Assembly (NCBI RefSeq): GCF_002927045.1
Contig: NZ_PRDW01000004.1
Location: forward strand, 62,001 to 126,000
Reading direction: 5' to 3'
Length of the DNA stretch: 64,000 nucleotides
Origin: Mycetohabitans endofungorum
GTDB lineage: Bacteria > Pseudomonadota > Gammaproteobacteria > Burkholderiales > Burkholderiaceae
A program made the translations under genes and the position numbers. The notes beneath the pieces were generated by a model. That model had not been told where the DNA came from. It ran no database searches and worked only from the letters and a program-made list of their open reading frames with translations. Numbering within the stretch: the first letter of the stretch is position 1; each line of letters starts with the position of its first letter. Of this stretch, positions 47,630 to 56,768 are shown piece after piece.

Positions 47630-49327
47630 ATGAGCCACAGCGATAAGATCGATATCTTCACGCTCGATATCATTCAGAATGCATTGCAAGCCATCGCCGA
47701 CGAGATGTTCACCGCGATGCGCAAGACCGCGATGAGCCCGATCATCTACGAGGTGCTCGACATGGGGACTGGCATCACCGATGCGCAGGGCAATATCGCC
47801 AGCTCCGGCGCCGGTATCCCTGCCTTTGTCGGCGTGCTGGACAAGGCGGTGCGCCGCATTTTGGTTGAGCATGGCCAACCAGGCGACATCGAGCCGGGTG
47901 ACATCTTCATCACCAACGACCCGTACTCGGGCGGCGTGACGCATCTGAACGACGTGGTACTGTCGATGCCGGTTTTCGTTGGCGATGACATCGTCGCGTG
48001 GACGGCCAATATTGCTCACTGGAACGATGTTGGTGGCATGGTCCCGGGATCGTTCTCCACCGATGCAACCGAGATCTTCCAGGAAGGGCTGCGCCTGGCC
48101 GCGGTAAAATTGATCTCACGCGGCAAGCCGGTGCGCCCCGTGATGCAGATTCTGCGCTATAACACGCGCATGCCTGACTTCATGGAAGGTGATCTTTGGG
48201 CAGGCATCGCTGCCGCGCGCAGCGGCGCGACACGCTTGATTGAACTGACCCAGAAGTACGGTAAAGCAACGTTCCTGCAGGCAATGCAAGACTTCATGGA
48301 CCACGGTGAAAAGGTCTCGCTGAAAGCACTGCGCCACACGCCGAAAGGGCGCTTCGAACTGGCCGAACTTCAGGACGACGGCAAGGTGTACAAAGTAGTC
48401 GTTGAAATTGGCGACAACGGAATGATCGTCGACTTGCGCGACAACCCGGACCAGGTCCATGGACCGGGCAATCTCAGCCGCGACGGCACGGTAGTGGCTG
48501 CTCAGATGGCATTTAAGTCGATCACCGAGCCGAACGGCAGCGCCAACGGCGGCACTTTCCGGCCGCTGAAGGTCGTGACACGGCCTGGTTCGCTGTTTGA
48601 TGCGCGTAGCCCTGCGGCAGAAGGATTTTACTTTGAAAATCTGATCCGGGTGCACGATCTGATCCTACGCTGTCTTGCGCCGCATCTGCCCGACCGCCTC
48701 CCCGCCGGCAGTTTCTCGTCGATATGCGCCACCGTGATTGGCGGCCCCCATCCGGAAACCGCGCGCATTTTCACGCTGGTCGAGCCCGAGATCGGCGGGT
48801 GGGGAGCAAAGCGGGATCACGACGGCAACAGTGCGATGTTCTCCGCAATGCATGGCGAGACATACAACTGCCCGGCCGAGATCTGCGAGGCGCGCTATGG
48901 CGTCTATGTCGAGCGCATGGAACTGAACGACGAGCCAGGGGGGTACGGGCAATATCGCGGCGGCCGCGGCATCCGGCTCGATTATCAGATCCGCTCCGAC
49001 GGCAGCTTCCTGACCTGCGGATATACGCGCGCCAAAGTGCCACCGTGGGGCCAGGCGAACGGGCGTGACGGCTCACTCAATTACGTCGAGGTCGTGCGCG
49101 CCGACGGTCGCAGCGAGCGCTACGCCATGGCCAGCGGCGTCAAGCTCGATCGCGGTGATGTGGTTCGCGTGCGTACGGGCTCAGGTGGCGGATACGGTGA
49201 TCCGTCGATGCGCGATCCCGATGCGGTTTGCGACGACATCCGAAATGGCTATATCTCTGTCGAGCTGGCACGCGAAGTCTATCATTGGGAGGGGGGCGTG
49301 CGACTACATCATGCAGGCCAGATCTGA
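47630..49327 (+). CDS. hyuB: Hydantoinase/oxoprolinase B-type subunit (HyuB family)
   Basis: Partner subunit of the preceding HyuA. The 565-residue product shows the family landmarks MRKTAMSPIIYEVLDMGTG, ITNDPYSGGVTHLND, HWNDVGGMVPGSFS, and a C-terminal GSGGGYGDPSMRDP. Together the two would hydrolyse a cyclic amide at the cost of ATP in the cytoplasm. No hydantoin racemase, carbamoylase or transporter is adjacent, so the physiological substrate is open. It is intact. Confidence 0.88.
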   Translation: MSHSDKIDIFTLDIIQNALQAIADEMFTAMRKTAMSPIIYEVLDMGTGITDAQGNIASSGAGIPAFVGVLDKAVRRILVEHGQPGDIEPGDIFITNDPYSGGVTHLNDVVLSMPVFVGDDIVAWTANIAHWNDVGGMVPGSFSTDATEIFQEGLRLAAVKLISRGKPVRPVMQILRYNTRMPDFMEGDLWAGIAAARSGATRLIELTQKYGKATFLQAMQDFMDHGEKVSLKALRHTPKGRFELAELQDDGKVYKVVVEIGDNGMIVDLRDNPDQVHGPGNLSRDGTVVAAQMAFKSITEPNGSANGGTFRPLKVVTRPGSLFDARSPAAEGFYFENLIRVHDLILRCLAPHLPDRLPAGSFSSICATVIGGPHPETARIFTLVEPEIGGWGAKRDHDGNSAMFSAMHGETYNCPAEICEARYGVYVERMELNDEPGGYGQYRGGRGIRLDYQIRSDGSFLTCGYTRAKVPPWGQANGRDGSLNYVEVVRADGRSERYAMASGVKLDRGDVVRVRTGSGGGYGDPSMRDPDAVCDDIRNGYISVELAREVYHWEGGVRLHHAGQI

Positions 49328-49496
49328 AAGTATCAGATCACCACAGGTCGAATAGATAAACGCGAGTCGTTAACCGCCGCCAGTCTGCGCTTGCGGTTTG
49401 CGAGTGGACCATAGAAAGTCCATGTATGCGATTCGCACACATCGGTTGTCGTCCAATTGAAATTTTAGCTACCTTCAACCGCCATACGGAAACGAT

Positions 49497-49625
49497 TTGT
49501 ATCAGCACCATAACCTATGTATGCTGAACTGCAGTCGTGCCGAGGCGGGCCCGATGGCTCCGTTGCTTATCCTCGTAGGGCGAGGGGTTTCGCCCCTGCC
49601 TCGTGCTGCGAGGCAGGGCTCTTTT
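49497..49625 (+). ncRNA. Candidate small RNA between hyuB and a small conserved gene
   Basis: The sequence shows TTGTAT (49497-49502), a 17-base spacer and TATGCT (49520-49525). About 70 bases later a strong terminator ends at 49625. No ORF with a ribosome binding site lies between, so a transcript of about 95 nt from roughly 49532 is possible. No similarity to a known sRNA was recognised, and the promoter match is modest. The rest of the 328-base gap after hyuB shows nothing. Confidence 0.3.
49594..49625 (+). terminator. Strong intrinsic terminator
   Basis: CCCTGCCTCG (49594-49603) pairs perfectly with CGAGGCAGGG (49609-49618), with loop TGCTG and five T at about 49621-49625. It could end the candidate small RNA or the hyuAB transcript. 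It also faces the minus-strand gene stopping at 49656. Confidence 0.8.
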
Positions 49626-49655
49626 TCCGCGTTGACTGGGGCGGCGGCACACGCG

Positions 49656-49916
49656 TCAGTGTGCGTCGACGACGTCCAGAATCAGGATGATCGTCCAGTC
49701 CGCTTCGCCCTCGTGGTGATACTGTCGCTCCGCGACGATGAACGGCTGCTGTTTGCCCGGCGGGCCCAGAAACAACACGTCGCCCTCGACGGGCAGGCAT
49801 TCGATCGGTGGCAGCGCGATGTACGGCTCGTCGCCGCGTGCGGTGCGCGGCATTAGCTTCTCGACCTTTTTTGAGGCTGCCTCGGTCCATTCGATTTCGA
49901 GTTCTATATTACTCAC
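49656..49916 (-). CDS. Small conserved hypothetical protein
   Basis: 86 residues starting MSNIELEIEWTEAASKKVEKLM. It is predicted cytoplasmic, with a beta-strand-rich middle (YIALPPIECLPVEGDVLFLG) and end (WTIILILDVV). I recall similar short proteins in Burkholderia genomes, but no function. The start is GTG at 49916, chosen because GGAGG lies 5 bases upstream. The ATG at 49928 would place that GGAGG inside the coding region. It is transcribed toward the candidate small-RNA terminator. Confidence 0.65.
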   Translation of the reverse strand: MSNIELEIEWTEAASKKVEKLMPRTARGDEPYIALPPIECLPVEGDVLFLGPPGKQQPFIVAERQYHHEGEADWTIILILDVVDAH

Positions 49917-49981
49917 ACCATCCTCCATGTCGTTGCGCTCGTGCATCGGGCGCGGGACTGTAACACGAAACCGACGTCCAT

Positions 49982-50010
49982 AAAAAAGCCGAAGCCTGCG
50001 AGGCTTCGGC
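49982..50010 (-). terminator. Terminator of the small Ala/Lys/His-rich gene
   Basis: A 10-bp perfect stem GCCGAAGCCT (49988-49997) / AGGCTTCGGC (50001-50010) with a 3-base loop. On the minus strand it is followed by six T. It ends transcription of the gene at 50061-50255. Confidence 0.85.
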
Positions 50011-50060
50011 CGATAACACCTTAGCGCGCGGCATGCCGCACCGCACGCCGATTGCAACCG

Positions 50061-50255
50061 TTACTGGCTTGCTGCTGACAGTGCGGCAGCATCGGCCTCG
50101 GAGGCATGCTGCGCGTGCCTGCCCTTATGCTGCTTGGCAGCCTTGCGATGCTTGGCTGGCGCGTGTGCGGGCGCTGCTGGGGCTTCCGATTGGGCAGCTT
50201 CCAGCGCCTGGGCGCGCTGCTCAACGTCGGCTGCCTTGGCCGGGTCGGTACTCAT
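50061..50255 (-). CDS. Small Ala-, Lys- and His-rich hypothetical protein
   Basis: 64 residues from ATG 50255 (MSTDPAKAADVEQRAQAL). The middle is low-complexity and basic (HAPAKHRKAAKQHKGRHA), flanked by acidic Ala-rich ends. No family was recognised. The basic patch suggests nucleic-acid binding or disorder, but this is only compositional. A strong terminator 50 bases beyond the stop supports a real transcript; the ribosome binding site is weak. An 18-codon upstream extension is not favoured. Confidence 0.5.
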   Translation of the reverse strand: MSTDPAKAADVEQRAQALEAAQSEAPAAPAHAPAKHRKAAKQHKGRHAQHASEADAAALSAASQ

Positions 50256-50452
50256 CGTCACGCGTTTTCGGACCCACGGCCGGAAGAGCCATACTATCCG
50301 GCAGAGCACGCATTCTAGCCAGCAAATGGGCTACTCGCAGCGACATTGTAACGACCTTGCCGCGACGTGACATCTTGTTGCATCTCGCAGAAACAACAAA
50401 TTTCATTCAGCGCTCATTTTACGCGCATACTGTCGGGATCGGTCTGGGAGCA

Positions 50453-51172
50453 TCAGAACCACCCGATCCGCCGATAGACGTGAAACTGTGCAAGGCCGAT
50501 CCATTCGTGCCATGCGATGCTGGTGTTGACGACATGGGCGAGGTGCGGCCTCCAGCCTGGGCGTCGCCATCTGTGGTTGGATGCGAACGGCACGACGTTG
50601 ATGCCGAAGTGGTGAAAGTCGAGCAGCGCGCGCGGCAGGTGGTACGCTGACGTGATCAGCACGATCTGGTCATAGTGGTGCTGGCGCAGGATCGCACCGG
50701 TGTTGCGGGCGTTTTCGTATGTGCTCAGGCTATCGGGCTCGAGCACGATGTTGGCTGCCGGCACCCCGCGCGATACCAGATGCGGTTGATAGTTGGCCGC
50801 TTCGCTTTGCTCGTGTTTTTGGGGATTGCCGCCGCTCACCACCAGCGTGCACTGCGCGCGCTGCGCACGGCATAGCGCGAATTGCGAGGCTGCCGCGTCG
50901 ATGCGTCGCCACGCGTCGAACTTCGGCACCAGCCGATGCGCATCGTCATATTCCGTGCCGCTGCCGAGCACCACGATCGCGACGTGGCCGGCGTAGCGCG
51001 GGGGGCTCACGGCTGGCACACGGGTTTCCAGTGCGTGCAGCGCCGGTTCGCCGAGCCATCCGGCGCACAATAGGTAGGCGAACAACGCCGCCGCGACGCA
51101 GATCATATGGCGGTGACGGCGCGATACGGCGAGGGCGACGAGCCAGAGGAGCACAATGAATGCAACGAGCAT
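50453..51172 (-). CDS. YdcF/ElyC/SanA-family envelope protein
   Basis: DUF218-domain protein of 239 residues. The N-terminus has two hydrophobic helices (LVAFIVLLWLVALAV and CVAAALFAYLLCAGWLG) anchoring it in the inner membrane. The periplasmic domain has AIVVLGSG, VVSGGNPQ, EPDSLSTYENARN and LITSAYHLPRA, the conserved acidic/His motifs of the family. Relatives ElyC and SanA affect envelope integrity and peptidoglycan synthesis; the enzymatic activity is not established. The ATG at 51172 lacks a strong ribosome binding site. Confidence 0.85.
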   Translation of the reverse strand: MLVAFIVLLWLVALAVSRRHRHMICVAAALFAYLLCAGWLGEPALHALETRVPAVSPPRYAGHVAIVVLGSGTEYDDAHRLVPKFDAWRRIDAAASQFALCRAQRAQCTLVVSGGNPQKHEQSEAANYQPHLVSRGVPAANIVLEPDSLSTYENARNTGAILRQHHYDQIVLITSAYHLPRALLDFHHFGINVVPFASNHRWRRPGWRPHLAHVVNTSIAWHEWIGLAQFHVYRRIGWF

Positions 51173-51324
51173 GGAAGTATTGTTTCAGGCATCGCCCCGG
51201 CCGGCTGCGTGCCGGTTGAGGCGACCGAGTTCAGGCGGTGAGTGTCAAGGGTTCGCCGTCCGCTGGGGCGAGCCGTGCCGGTGACGGTGCCCAGCCGGTC
51301 GCGGCGCGACGATTATAAGCGGAC

Positions 51325-51687
51325 ATGTCGAATGCGCCGGCCACCCTGGCCGGTGCCAACGTGGAGGGCGAGATGGATTATACGAACGAGGCCGTGCTGG
51401 AGGGCCTGCGGCGCGCGCAATACCGGCAGGTGCCGTGGCCGCGTCGTCCGCGAGTGTTTGAGTTCCTGCGCGAACAAGGGCTGATCGGTACCGCACGGCA
51501 ACCTTCGCCGCTCGTGCCAGGCTACCATGCACCCGTGGATATTGCGGTGCTCAGCGCTCAGGGCAAGACGGAGTTGGGTCGACTGGAGCGCCGTGCGCGC
51601 CTGCCTGCGTGGTCTGTCGAGCGCGAGCTTCGTTATGCGTGTGACGCGGCCGCGTCGCTGCTCGCGCACGCCGAGCCTCAGCCGTGA
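51325..51687 (+). CDS. Hypothetical protein, 120 residues
   Basis: Unrecognised. The sequence starts MSNAPATLAGANVEGEMDYTNEAVLEGLRRAQ and is rich in Arg and Pro (VPWPRRPRVFEFLREQG), with two predicted helices at the C-terminus. It has no signal peptide, membrane segment or Cys-rich site except one Cys. A TATAAG lies 13 bases before the ATG, but no clear -35 or Shine-Dalgarno. An internal ATG at the MDYTNEAV position could be the true start. It is divergent from the YdcF-family gene. Confidence 0.5.
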   Translation: MSNAPATLAGANVEGEMDYTNEAVLEGLRRAQYRQVPWPRRPRVFEFLREQGLIGTARQPSPLVPGYHAPVDIAVLSAQGKTELGRLERRARLPAWSVERELRYACDAAASLLAHAEPQP

Positions 51688-51735
51688 GGGTGCGCAGCAT
51701 CGCGCAGGGCGGCCTGCCGCGGAGGCAGGGCAACA

Positions 51736-51764
51736 GAAAAAGCCCGTATCCGTGCGGATACGGG
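51736..51764 (-). terminator. Intrinsic terminator downstream of the DUF4096 gene
   Basis: CCCGTATCC (51743-51751) pairs with GGATACGGG (51756-51764). The minus-strand reading continues with G, C and five T. The nearest minus-strand gene upstream ends at 51970. The 280-base gap in between shows no other feature. Confidence 0.7.
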
Positions 51765-51969
51765 AACATACCGGATGTTACTCATTGCCAAGCTGTGCTC
51801 ATGGCATAGCGTCGGACAGGATGGGTGTGCGCAGGTTCCCGCGCGTTGCTTTCGATATCGCTGCGCAGATCGCCCCGCGGTACCGGCGCAGTCAAAGCCT
51901 CGCGCACATACGCGCTGCGTTCGACGCGCTCCGCCCGGCAAGCGGGCGGATCTGCAAGTGTCAGTCAAG

Positions 51970-52371
51970 TCAGGCCATCTTCACTGGCGCGCGCCACGAC
52001 TCGGGATTGGTCCAGAACGCGCCACGCAGCCGGTCGCCGCTCGGTGGTGCGGGGGGCTTGATGGCCGACGCGCCGATGCGGCCGCGCAACGTGACTTGGC
52101 GCCCAGTGCCGGCGAGGCGGCGCACGACCTCGGCCAGTGTGCCGTCAGCCTGCCACTCGTCGAAGCGCCGGCGACAGGTCGGCGGTGACGGATAACGACC
52201 GGGCAGCTTGGACCATCCTTCTCCGGTCGACAAGACCCAGAGTATGGCATTGACTACGGCGCGCGGCTCTACGCGTGGCCGACCGCGACGTTCGACGCGC
52301 GCCGGCTCCTCGCAGAACAGCGCCTCGACCAGTGCCCATTCGTTATCTTTTAAATCATCGAACAGCATCAT
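51970..52371 (-). CDS. Orphan DUF4096 transposase-derived protein
   Basis: 133 residues. Positions 1-90 match the N-terminal helix-turn-helix domain of IS5/IS4-type transposases (MLFDDLKDNEWALVEALF, RRGRPRVEPRAVVNAILWVL, then TCRRRFDEW). The DDE catalytic domain is absent. The last 40 residues are unrelated and polar (LRGAFWTNPESW). GAGGTG precedes the ATG with good spacing, and a terminator lies downstream. I recall proteins of this shape in Burkholderia without flanking inverted repeats, so it may be a captured DNA-binding domain, not a dead IS. Confidence 0.7.
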   Translation of the reverse strand: MMLFDDLKDNEWALVEALFCEEPARVERRGRPRVEPRAVVNAILWVLSTGEGWSKLPGRYPSPPTCRRRFDEWQADGTLAEVVRRLAGTGRQVTLRGRIGASAIKPPAPPSGDRLRGAFWTNPESWRAPVKMA

Positions 52372-52832
52372 CGTTTCACCTCAACGAAGCAAACCCCAGC
52401 GCACCGCGCCGCGCACCTTGATCGCGATCCTGGCAGCGGGTCGCCGATCCCCTGGAAGCAGGCGTCGCTTGGGTCGCCGCCTTGGCCAGGTTTGCGCGCA
52501 TGGCAAATGCAGGAACCGTGCCATTGGGCCGGCATGCAGATGCTGCAGCGCCAGCCAGGGTGGCCGGTGGCGACGGCAGCTGGAGTGCATGTCCGGTTAG
52601 TTGTGTATCTCAATACGGAATGGCCTGATAAGAAATCGGGACAATCACCAATCGCGTGCATGTGGTGCTACGTCGGTGTGCATCGATGCCCGATGGTGCA
52701 CCGCTGCGGTATATCGCGTCGCGCAACAGGGCCCACTGCCCCGCCGTCGTGGCGGCGGCGCAGCTCGCGCAATGCAGCAGCGTGCAAGTTCAGCGTATGA
52801 TGCATCATTGTGCGTATTTATGAATTTGATAA
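52372..52832 (+). other. Intergenic region upstream of the LysR gene with nothing recognised
   Basis: About 460 bases. No frame with family similarity, no terminator and no RNA gene was found by eye. The final 40 bases are AT-richer (TTGTGCGTATTTATGAATTTGATAA spans about 52808-52832) and may hold the LysR-gene promoter. Confidence 0.4.
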
Positions 52833-53735
52833 ATGAATGTAACGCTCAGGCAACTCCGGGTCTTCATCGAAGTCGCGCGTCTGCAAAGTTTCAGTCGGGC
52901 AGGCGATGAAATCGGCTTGACGCAATCGGCCGTCAGCCGCTGCGTGCGCGAGTTGGAGATCGAACTGGGATTGAAGCTGGTTGACCGCACGACGCGCGAG
53001 GTACGCCTGACGGACGCGGGCGCCAACCTGCTGGGCGGCGTGTCGCGGCTGCTGTCTGACCTAGACCAAGCGCTGCGGGAGATACGGGAGATCGGCGAGC
53101 AGCGGCGCGGCCGGGTGATCGTGGCCGCAAGTCCGACCATTGCATGCCGGCTGATGCCGCGCGTCGTTGCCCGCTGTCAACAACAATTCCCGTATATCCA
53201 GCTTGGTCTGCGTGACGATGTGCAAAGCGACGTGGTGCGCAAGGTGAAGTCCGGCGAAGTGGATTTTGGCGTGATCGTTGGCGGTCTGGTGGCGGACGAA
53301 CTGGTGGGCGAGCCATTGATGACCGACTCGTTTTGCGTCGTCTGCCCGGCCAATCACCGGTTGGCCGCCGGCTCGCAAGTGCAATGGGGCGCTTTGGCCG
53401 GCGAGTCGCTCGTGCTGCTCGGCCCGGAGTCGGGCAGCCGGCCGATCATCGACCGGGTGCTGCGCGAGCATGGCGTCGTCTCGCCGGTCGTGCAGGAGTT
53501 GGGACACTCGGCGACGGTGTTCGGATTGGTCGAGGCCGGCGTGGGCATTAGTGTGCTGCCGTGGCTGTCGCTGCCGTTGCCGGCCAATTCCGGACTTGTC
53601 GCGCGTGCGTTGCTGCCACGCGCGCAGCGCACGGTGGAACTCGTGCGTCGCCGCGATCGTTCACTGTCGCCGGCTGCCCAGGCGGTATGGGAACTGGTGC
53701 GCACGCTGCCCGCCCGGGCTGAGGATCTGACATGA
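52833..53735 (+). CDS. LysR-family transcriptional regulator
   Basis: 300 residues with the LysR winged helix at residues 1-60 (LRQLRVFIEVARLQSFSRAG, then LTQSAVSRCVRELE). The periplasmic-binding-like effector domain begins near residue 90 (GRVIVAASPTIACRLMP) and includes DFGVIVGGL and VEAGVGISVLPWLSL. The target and inducer are unknown; no divergent operon lies immediately upstream, the usual LysR arrangement. AAATGAATG at the start offers a second in-frame choice only out of frame, so ATG 52833 is used. Confidence 0.87.
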   Translation: MNVTLRQLRVFIEVARLQSFSRAGDEIGLTQSAVSRCVRELEIELGLKLVDRTTREVRLTDAGANLLGGVSRLLSDLDQALREIREIGEQRRGRVIVAASPTIACRLMPRVVARCQQQFPYIQLGLRDDVQSDVVRKVKSGEVDFGVIVGGLVADELVGEPLMTDSFCVVCPANHRLAAGSQVQWGALAGESLVLLGPESGSRPIIDRVLREHGVVSPVVQELGHSATVFGLVEAGVGISVLPWLSLPLPANSGLVARALLPRAQRTVELVRRRDRSLSPAAQAVWELVRTLPARAEDLT

Positions 53736-54024
53736 GCGGGCCTCGCAACACGCTGGGCGTGGCACACGGCACACGGCGGCTTACGCGCGTGCCTTGATCT
53801 TTACGCGTTGCGTTTTTTTGCGTACCATAACGTTCAGTCACGCGCTTCCTTATGGAATTCCTCTGGCTTCCCGGCGCGGTGTGGTCCGTGGTCATCCTGC
53901 CAACCCCCGGGCGTGCTCGCATCAATATGATCGATCAGAAGCGGGCGAGCGCGGTCTTTCGTCATGCGCGCTGTTCAGGCGCTTTTGATCCGATTCATTG
54001 ACCAAACAGGTCTGGTCCAGCTGA
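53736..54024 (+). other. Intergenic region before scpB, nothing recognised
   Basis: About 290 bases between the LysR gene and scpB. Short frames have no similarity, and no terminator with a T-run was seen. Confidence 0.4.
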
Positions 54025-54786
54025 ATGAATACCCAAGAGGCGAAAATCGTCCTCGAGACTGCTTTGATTTGCGCGCAGGAGCCGCTCAGGGTCAGTGACA
54101 TGCGCCGACTGTTTGCCGACGAGATCTCGGCTGATACGATCCGTGCGCTGCTCGAAGACCTGCGCACGGACTGGCACGATCGGGGTGTCGAGTTGGTATC
54201 GGTAGCAACTGGATGGCGATTCCAGAGCCGTCCGGCAATGCGTGCGTTCCTGGATCGGCTCAACCCGGAGAAGCCGCCGAAGTATTCGCGTGCGGTGCTC
54301 GAGACGCTCGCGATCATTGCGTATCGTCAGCCGGTCACGCGTGGCGATATCGAAGAGATTCGCGGTGTCACGGTTAGTACGCAGGTCGTCAGGCAGCTGG
54401 AGGACCGTGGATGGATCGAGGTGATCGGGCATCGTGACGTGCCCGGGCGGCCGGCGCTGTACGCGACCACTAAGCAGTTCCTGGACGATCTCGGGATGGC
54501 CACGCTGGACGAGTTGCCGCCGCTGTCTGACCCAAGCCCACAGGGACAGGCCGATCTGCTGGCGCAGCGCGCCATCGAGTTTGCCGATGGCGACGAGGAA
54601 CCGAACTGCGCTGCGGTGACCGGTGAGGAAGTCCCGCCCGCGCACGATCCGGTAGATGACCTAGCAGCGCATGGCAATACCGACGGGGGTGACGGGCACG
54701 CGCACCCAGCAGCGGCGGCCGCACCTGGCGGCGTCGAAAAAATTGATGAGCAGGCGCCGAGCGACCCGATATCGCGCGACGTTTGA
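54025..54786 (+). CDS. scpB: Segregation and condensation protein B
   Basis: Winged-helix kleisin-associated subunit of the SMC-ScpAB condensin. The 253-residue product has [17 protein letters not shown], the conserved [20 protein letters not shown] followed by GDIEEIRGV, and [17 protein letters not shown]. The C-terminal 85 residues are acidic and low-complexity, longer than in many relatives. scpA is not adjacent here. rluB starts 70 bases downstream, the widely conserved scpB-rluB pair. Confidence 0.93.
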   Translation: MNTQEAKIVLETALICAQEPLRVSDMRRLFADEISADTIRALLEDLRTDWHDRGVELVSVATGWRFQSRPAMRAFLDRLNPEKPPKYSRAVLETLAIIAYRQPVTRGDIEEIRGVTVSTQVVRQLEDRGWIEVIGHRDVPGRPALYATTKQFLDDLGMATLDELPPLSDPSPQGQADLLAQRAIEFADGDEEPNCAAVTGEEVPPAHDPVDDLAAHGNTDGGDGHAHPAAAAAPGGVEKIDEQAPSDPISRDV

Positions 54787-54855
54787 CGTGACACGTACAC
54801 CGACCCCGGCGCAGCTGAATGGCGCGTGCCGGCATTCTGACACTCAGAGGTTGTT

Positions 54856-56538
54856 TTGAACGAGAACCACGATCCCGATTCTCCCGAGTCCGGTCCTGCC
54901 CGCGTGGCGGCCGTGGACGATCGCGATGCGGGCCAGCGCGCCTTGCCGGTGCTGCCGGCCGCGGAAGGCAGCGACGGCCAAGAGCGGCCACGGCGCGGTT
55001 TGCGCCGTGGGCCGCGCAGCCTGATCGCTCGCCGTCGCGCGGTGGCCAAGTCGAAGGCGACCGATGCGGTCGATGCTGCGCCGGCCGCGATGACCGAGGC
55101 GCCACCCGACGGCGAGGTGGTCGCGCATGTGCGCATGCCCCGTAAAGATCCCGCCAACAAACGTCAGGGCAAGGGCGTCAAGCGTGACCCTGAGGCGCGC
55201 CGCGATGCCGACGCCCCCCATCGCGAGCCGCGCGCCAAGCGTGACGCCAGCGCGGCGCCGGCCAGCGGTTCCCAGCAAGGCGGGGGGCGCGACGACGACG
55301 TATTCGCCTACGTCACGTCGCCGGCGTTCGATGCCGATAACACTGGTGCGGGCGGTGTGCGCGCGCCGATGCTGCGGCGCGGCCGCAAGGGCAGCGCGCC
55401 GGCCGGCAAGCGCGTGTTGTCGGCCGACGACGACGCGCCGAAGCTGCACAAGGTGCTAGCCGAGGCCGGCATGGGCTCGCGTCGCGAAATGGAGGAATTG
55501 ATCATTGCTGGGCGCGTGTCGGTCAATGGCGAGCCGGCGCACATCGGCCAGCGGATCATGCCAACTGACCAGGTGCGCATCAATGGCAAGCCGGTCAAGC
55601 GCAAGCTGCCGAACAAGCCGCCGCGCGTGCTGATCTATCACAAGCCGGCAGGCGAGATCGTCAGCCATGCGGATCCGGAAGGTCGCCCGTCGGTGTTCGA
55701 CAAGCTGCCGCCGATGAAGACGGCGAAATGGCTGGCCGTCGGTCGGCTGGATTTCAATACCGAAGGCTTGTTGTTGCTGACCACATCCGGTGACCTCGCA
55801 AACCGTTTCATGCATCCGCGCTACCAGGTTGAGCGCGAATATGCGGTGCGGGTTATCGGCGAATTGGCCGAGAGCGCGCGGCAGAAGCTGCTCAGCGGCG
55901 TCGAGCTAGACGACGGTCCGGCGAGCTTCCTGCGTATTCAGGATGGCGGTGGCGAAGGCACCAATCGCTGGTACCACGTGGCGCTTGCAGAAGGCCGCAA
56001 CCGCGAGGTGCGTCGCATGTTCGAAGCCGTGGGTCTGACCGTCAGCCGGTTAATTCGCACGCGCCATGGCCCGATCGTGCTGCCGCGTGGCCTCAAGCGT
56101 GGCCGTTGGGAGGAACTCGAGGACAACCAGGTGCGCGCGTTGATGTCAGCCGTCGGGTTGAAAGGACCGGGCGAGGACAAGGCGGAGCGCGGCAAGGCGA
56201 CGCCGCGTCGCCAGCCCGATCCGATGCAGACGGCGCTCGGCTATATCGGCTACGATGCGCCGGGTCCGCAGCGGCGATTTGGCCGCGGTGCGCGCGGCGG
56301 CGCGAACTGGACTTCGTCCACGCCGCCGGTGCCCGGGTATACCGGCTTTGCCGCCGCGCACGGGCACGGCAATATGGCGGGTGGCAACCGTGATAACCGT
56401 GACGCCAATGGCAACCGGGCACCCGTCAAGGGCGCGCAAAAGGGCAATTCGCGTGGGGGTCGCGGCGCGCAGACGGCGCCGCGCCAAGGTGGTGCGCGGC
56501 AGGGCGGTGCACCGCGGGGGCGCCCGCGCGGTCGTTAA
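54856..56538 (+). CDS. rluB: 23S rRNA pseudouridine(2605) synthase RluB with long tails
   Basis: Isomerises U2605 of 23S rRNA. The 560-residue product has an N-terminal extension of about 195 residues, charged and Ala/Arg-rich. An S4 domain follows ([19 protein letters not shown]), then the catalytic domain with [14 protein letters not shown], where the Asp is the catalytic residue, and [14 protein letters not shown]. The C-terminal 120 residues are Gly/Arg/Asn-rich, ending [11 protein letters not shown]. The core is about 240 residues, so tails double the protein and probably bind RNA nonspecifically. The start is TTG at 54856 with AGAGG 5 bases upstream. Confidence 0.9.
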   Translation: MNENHDPDSPESGPARVAAVDDRDAGQRALPVLPAAEGSDGQERPRRGLRRGPRSLIARRRAVAKSKATDAVDAAPAAMTEAPPDGEVVAHVRMPRKDPANKRQGKGVKRDPEARRDADAPHREPRAKRDASAAPASGSQQGGGRDDDVFAYVTSPAFDADNTGAGGVRAPMLRRGRKGSAPAGKRVLSADDDAPKLHKVLAEAGMGSRREMEELIIAGRVSVNGEPAHIGQRIMPTDQVRINGKPVKRKLPNKPPRVLIYHKPAGEIVSHADPEGRPSVFDKLPPMKTAKWLAVGRLDFNTEGLLLLTTSGDLANRFMHPRYQVEREYAVRVIGELAESARQKLLSGVELDDGPASFLRIQDGGGEGTNRWYHVALAEGRNREVRRMFEAVGLTVSRLIRTRHGPIVLPRGLKRGRWEELEDNQVRALMSAVGLKGPGEDKAERGKATPRRQPDPMQTALGYIGYDAPGPQRRFGRGARGGANWTSSTPPVPGYTGFAAAHGHGNMAGGNRDNRDANGNRAPVKGAQKGNSRGGRGAQTAPRQGGARQGGAPRGRPRGR

Positions 56539-56641
56539 GCGTGCGCCTGCCGGAGGCGTCCCTCGTGCGTGGTATAGCGTGCCGCCGCGCCGCGCGCGTA
56601 CCACCGCGTGGTCACGTTTCGGTTTCGATATGCCGCGTGGA

Positions 56642-56670
56642 TTGCGGGTCGCGGCGAAAAACGCTATAAT
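56642..56670 (+). promoter_or_regulatory. Strong sigma-70 promoter upstream of rimP
   Basis: TTGCGG (56642-56647), a 17-base spacer and a perfect TATAAT (56665-56670). Transcription would begin near 56677, giving a leader of about 250 bases before rimP. Confidence 0.65.
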
Positions 56671-56676
56671 TTCGCA

Positions 56677-56768
56677 GTCGCTGGGCACACGTTTTATCAG
56701 TTAAGGTGCGGCTCGAGGCGCGACCACCGGTAAAAAGAAGATGGGCGTGTTGGCGCCCATTTTTTTTT
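56677..56768 (+). promoter_or_regulatory. rimP leader RNA with an internal terminator (attenuator candidate)
   Basis: The presumed transcript from 56677 runs into a terminator after about 90 nt, 160 bases before the rimP start. No ORF with a Shine-Dalgarno lies in it. Structured rimP leaders that end in a terminator-like hairpin are known in other proteobacteria, so attenuation of the rimP-nusA-infB operon is plausible. Alternatively, the 90-nt product is an independent small RNA. The rest of the gap (56539-56676 and 56769-56930) shows no gene. Confidence 0.5.
56741..56768 (+). terminator. Intrinsic terminator inside the rimP leader
   Basis: ATGGGCG (56741-56747) pairs with CGCCCAT (56754-56760), followed by eight T at 56761-56768. 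Confidence 0.8.

Noticed and set aside
49360-49450. Possible tRNA-like or attachment-site sequence after hyuB
   Set aside because: No cloverleaf, T-loop or CCA end could be formed, and no integrase is present.
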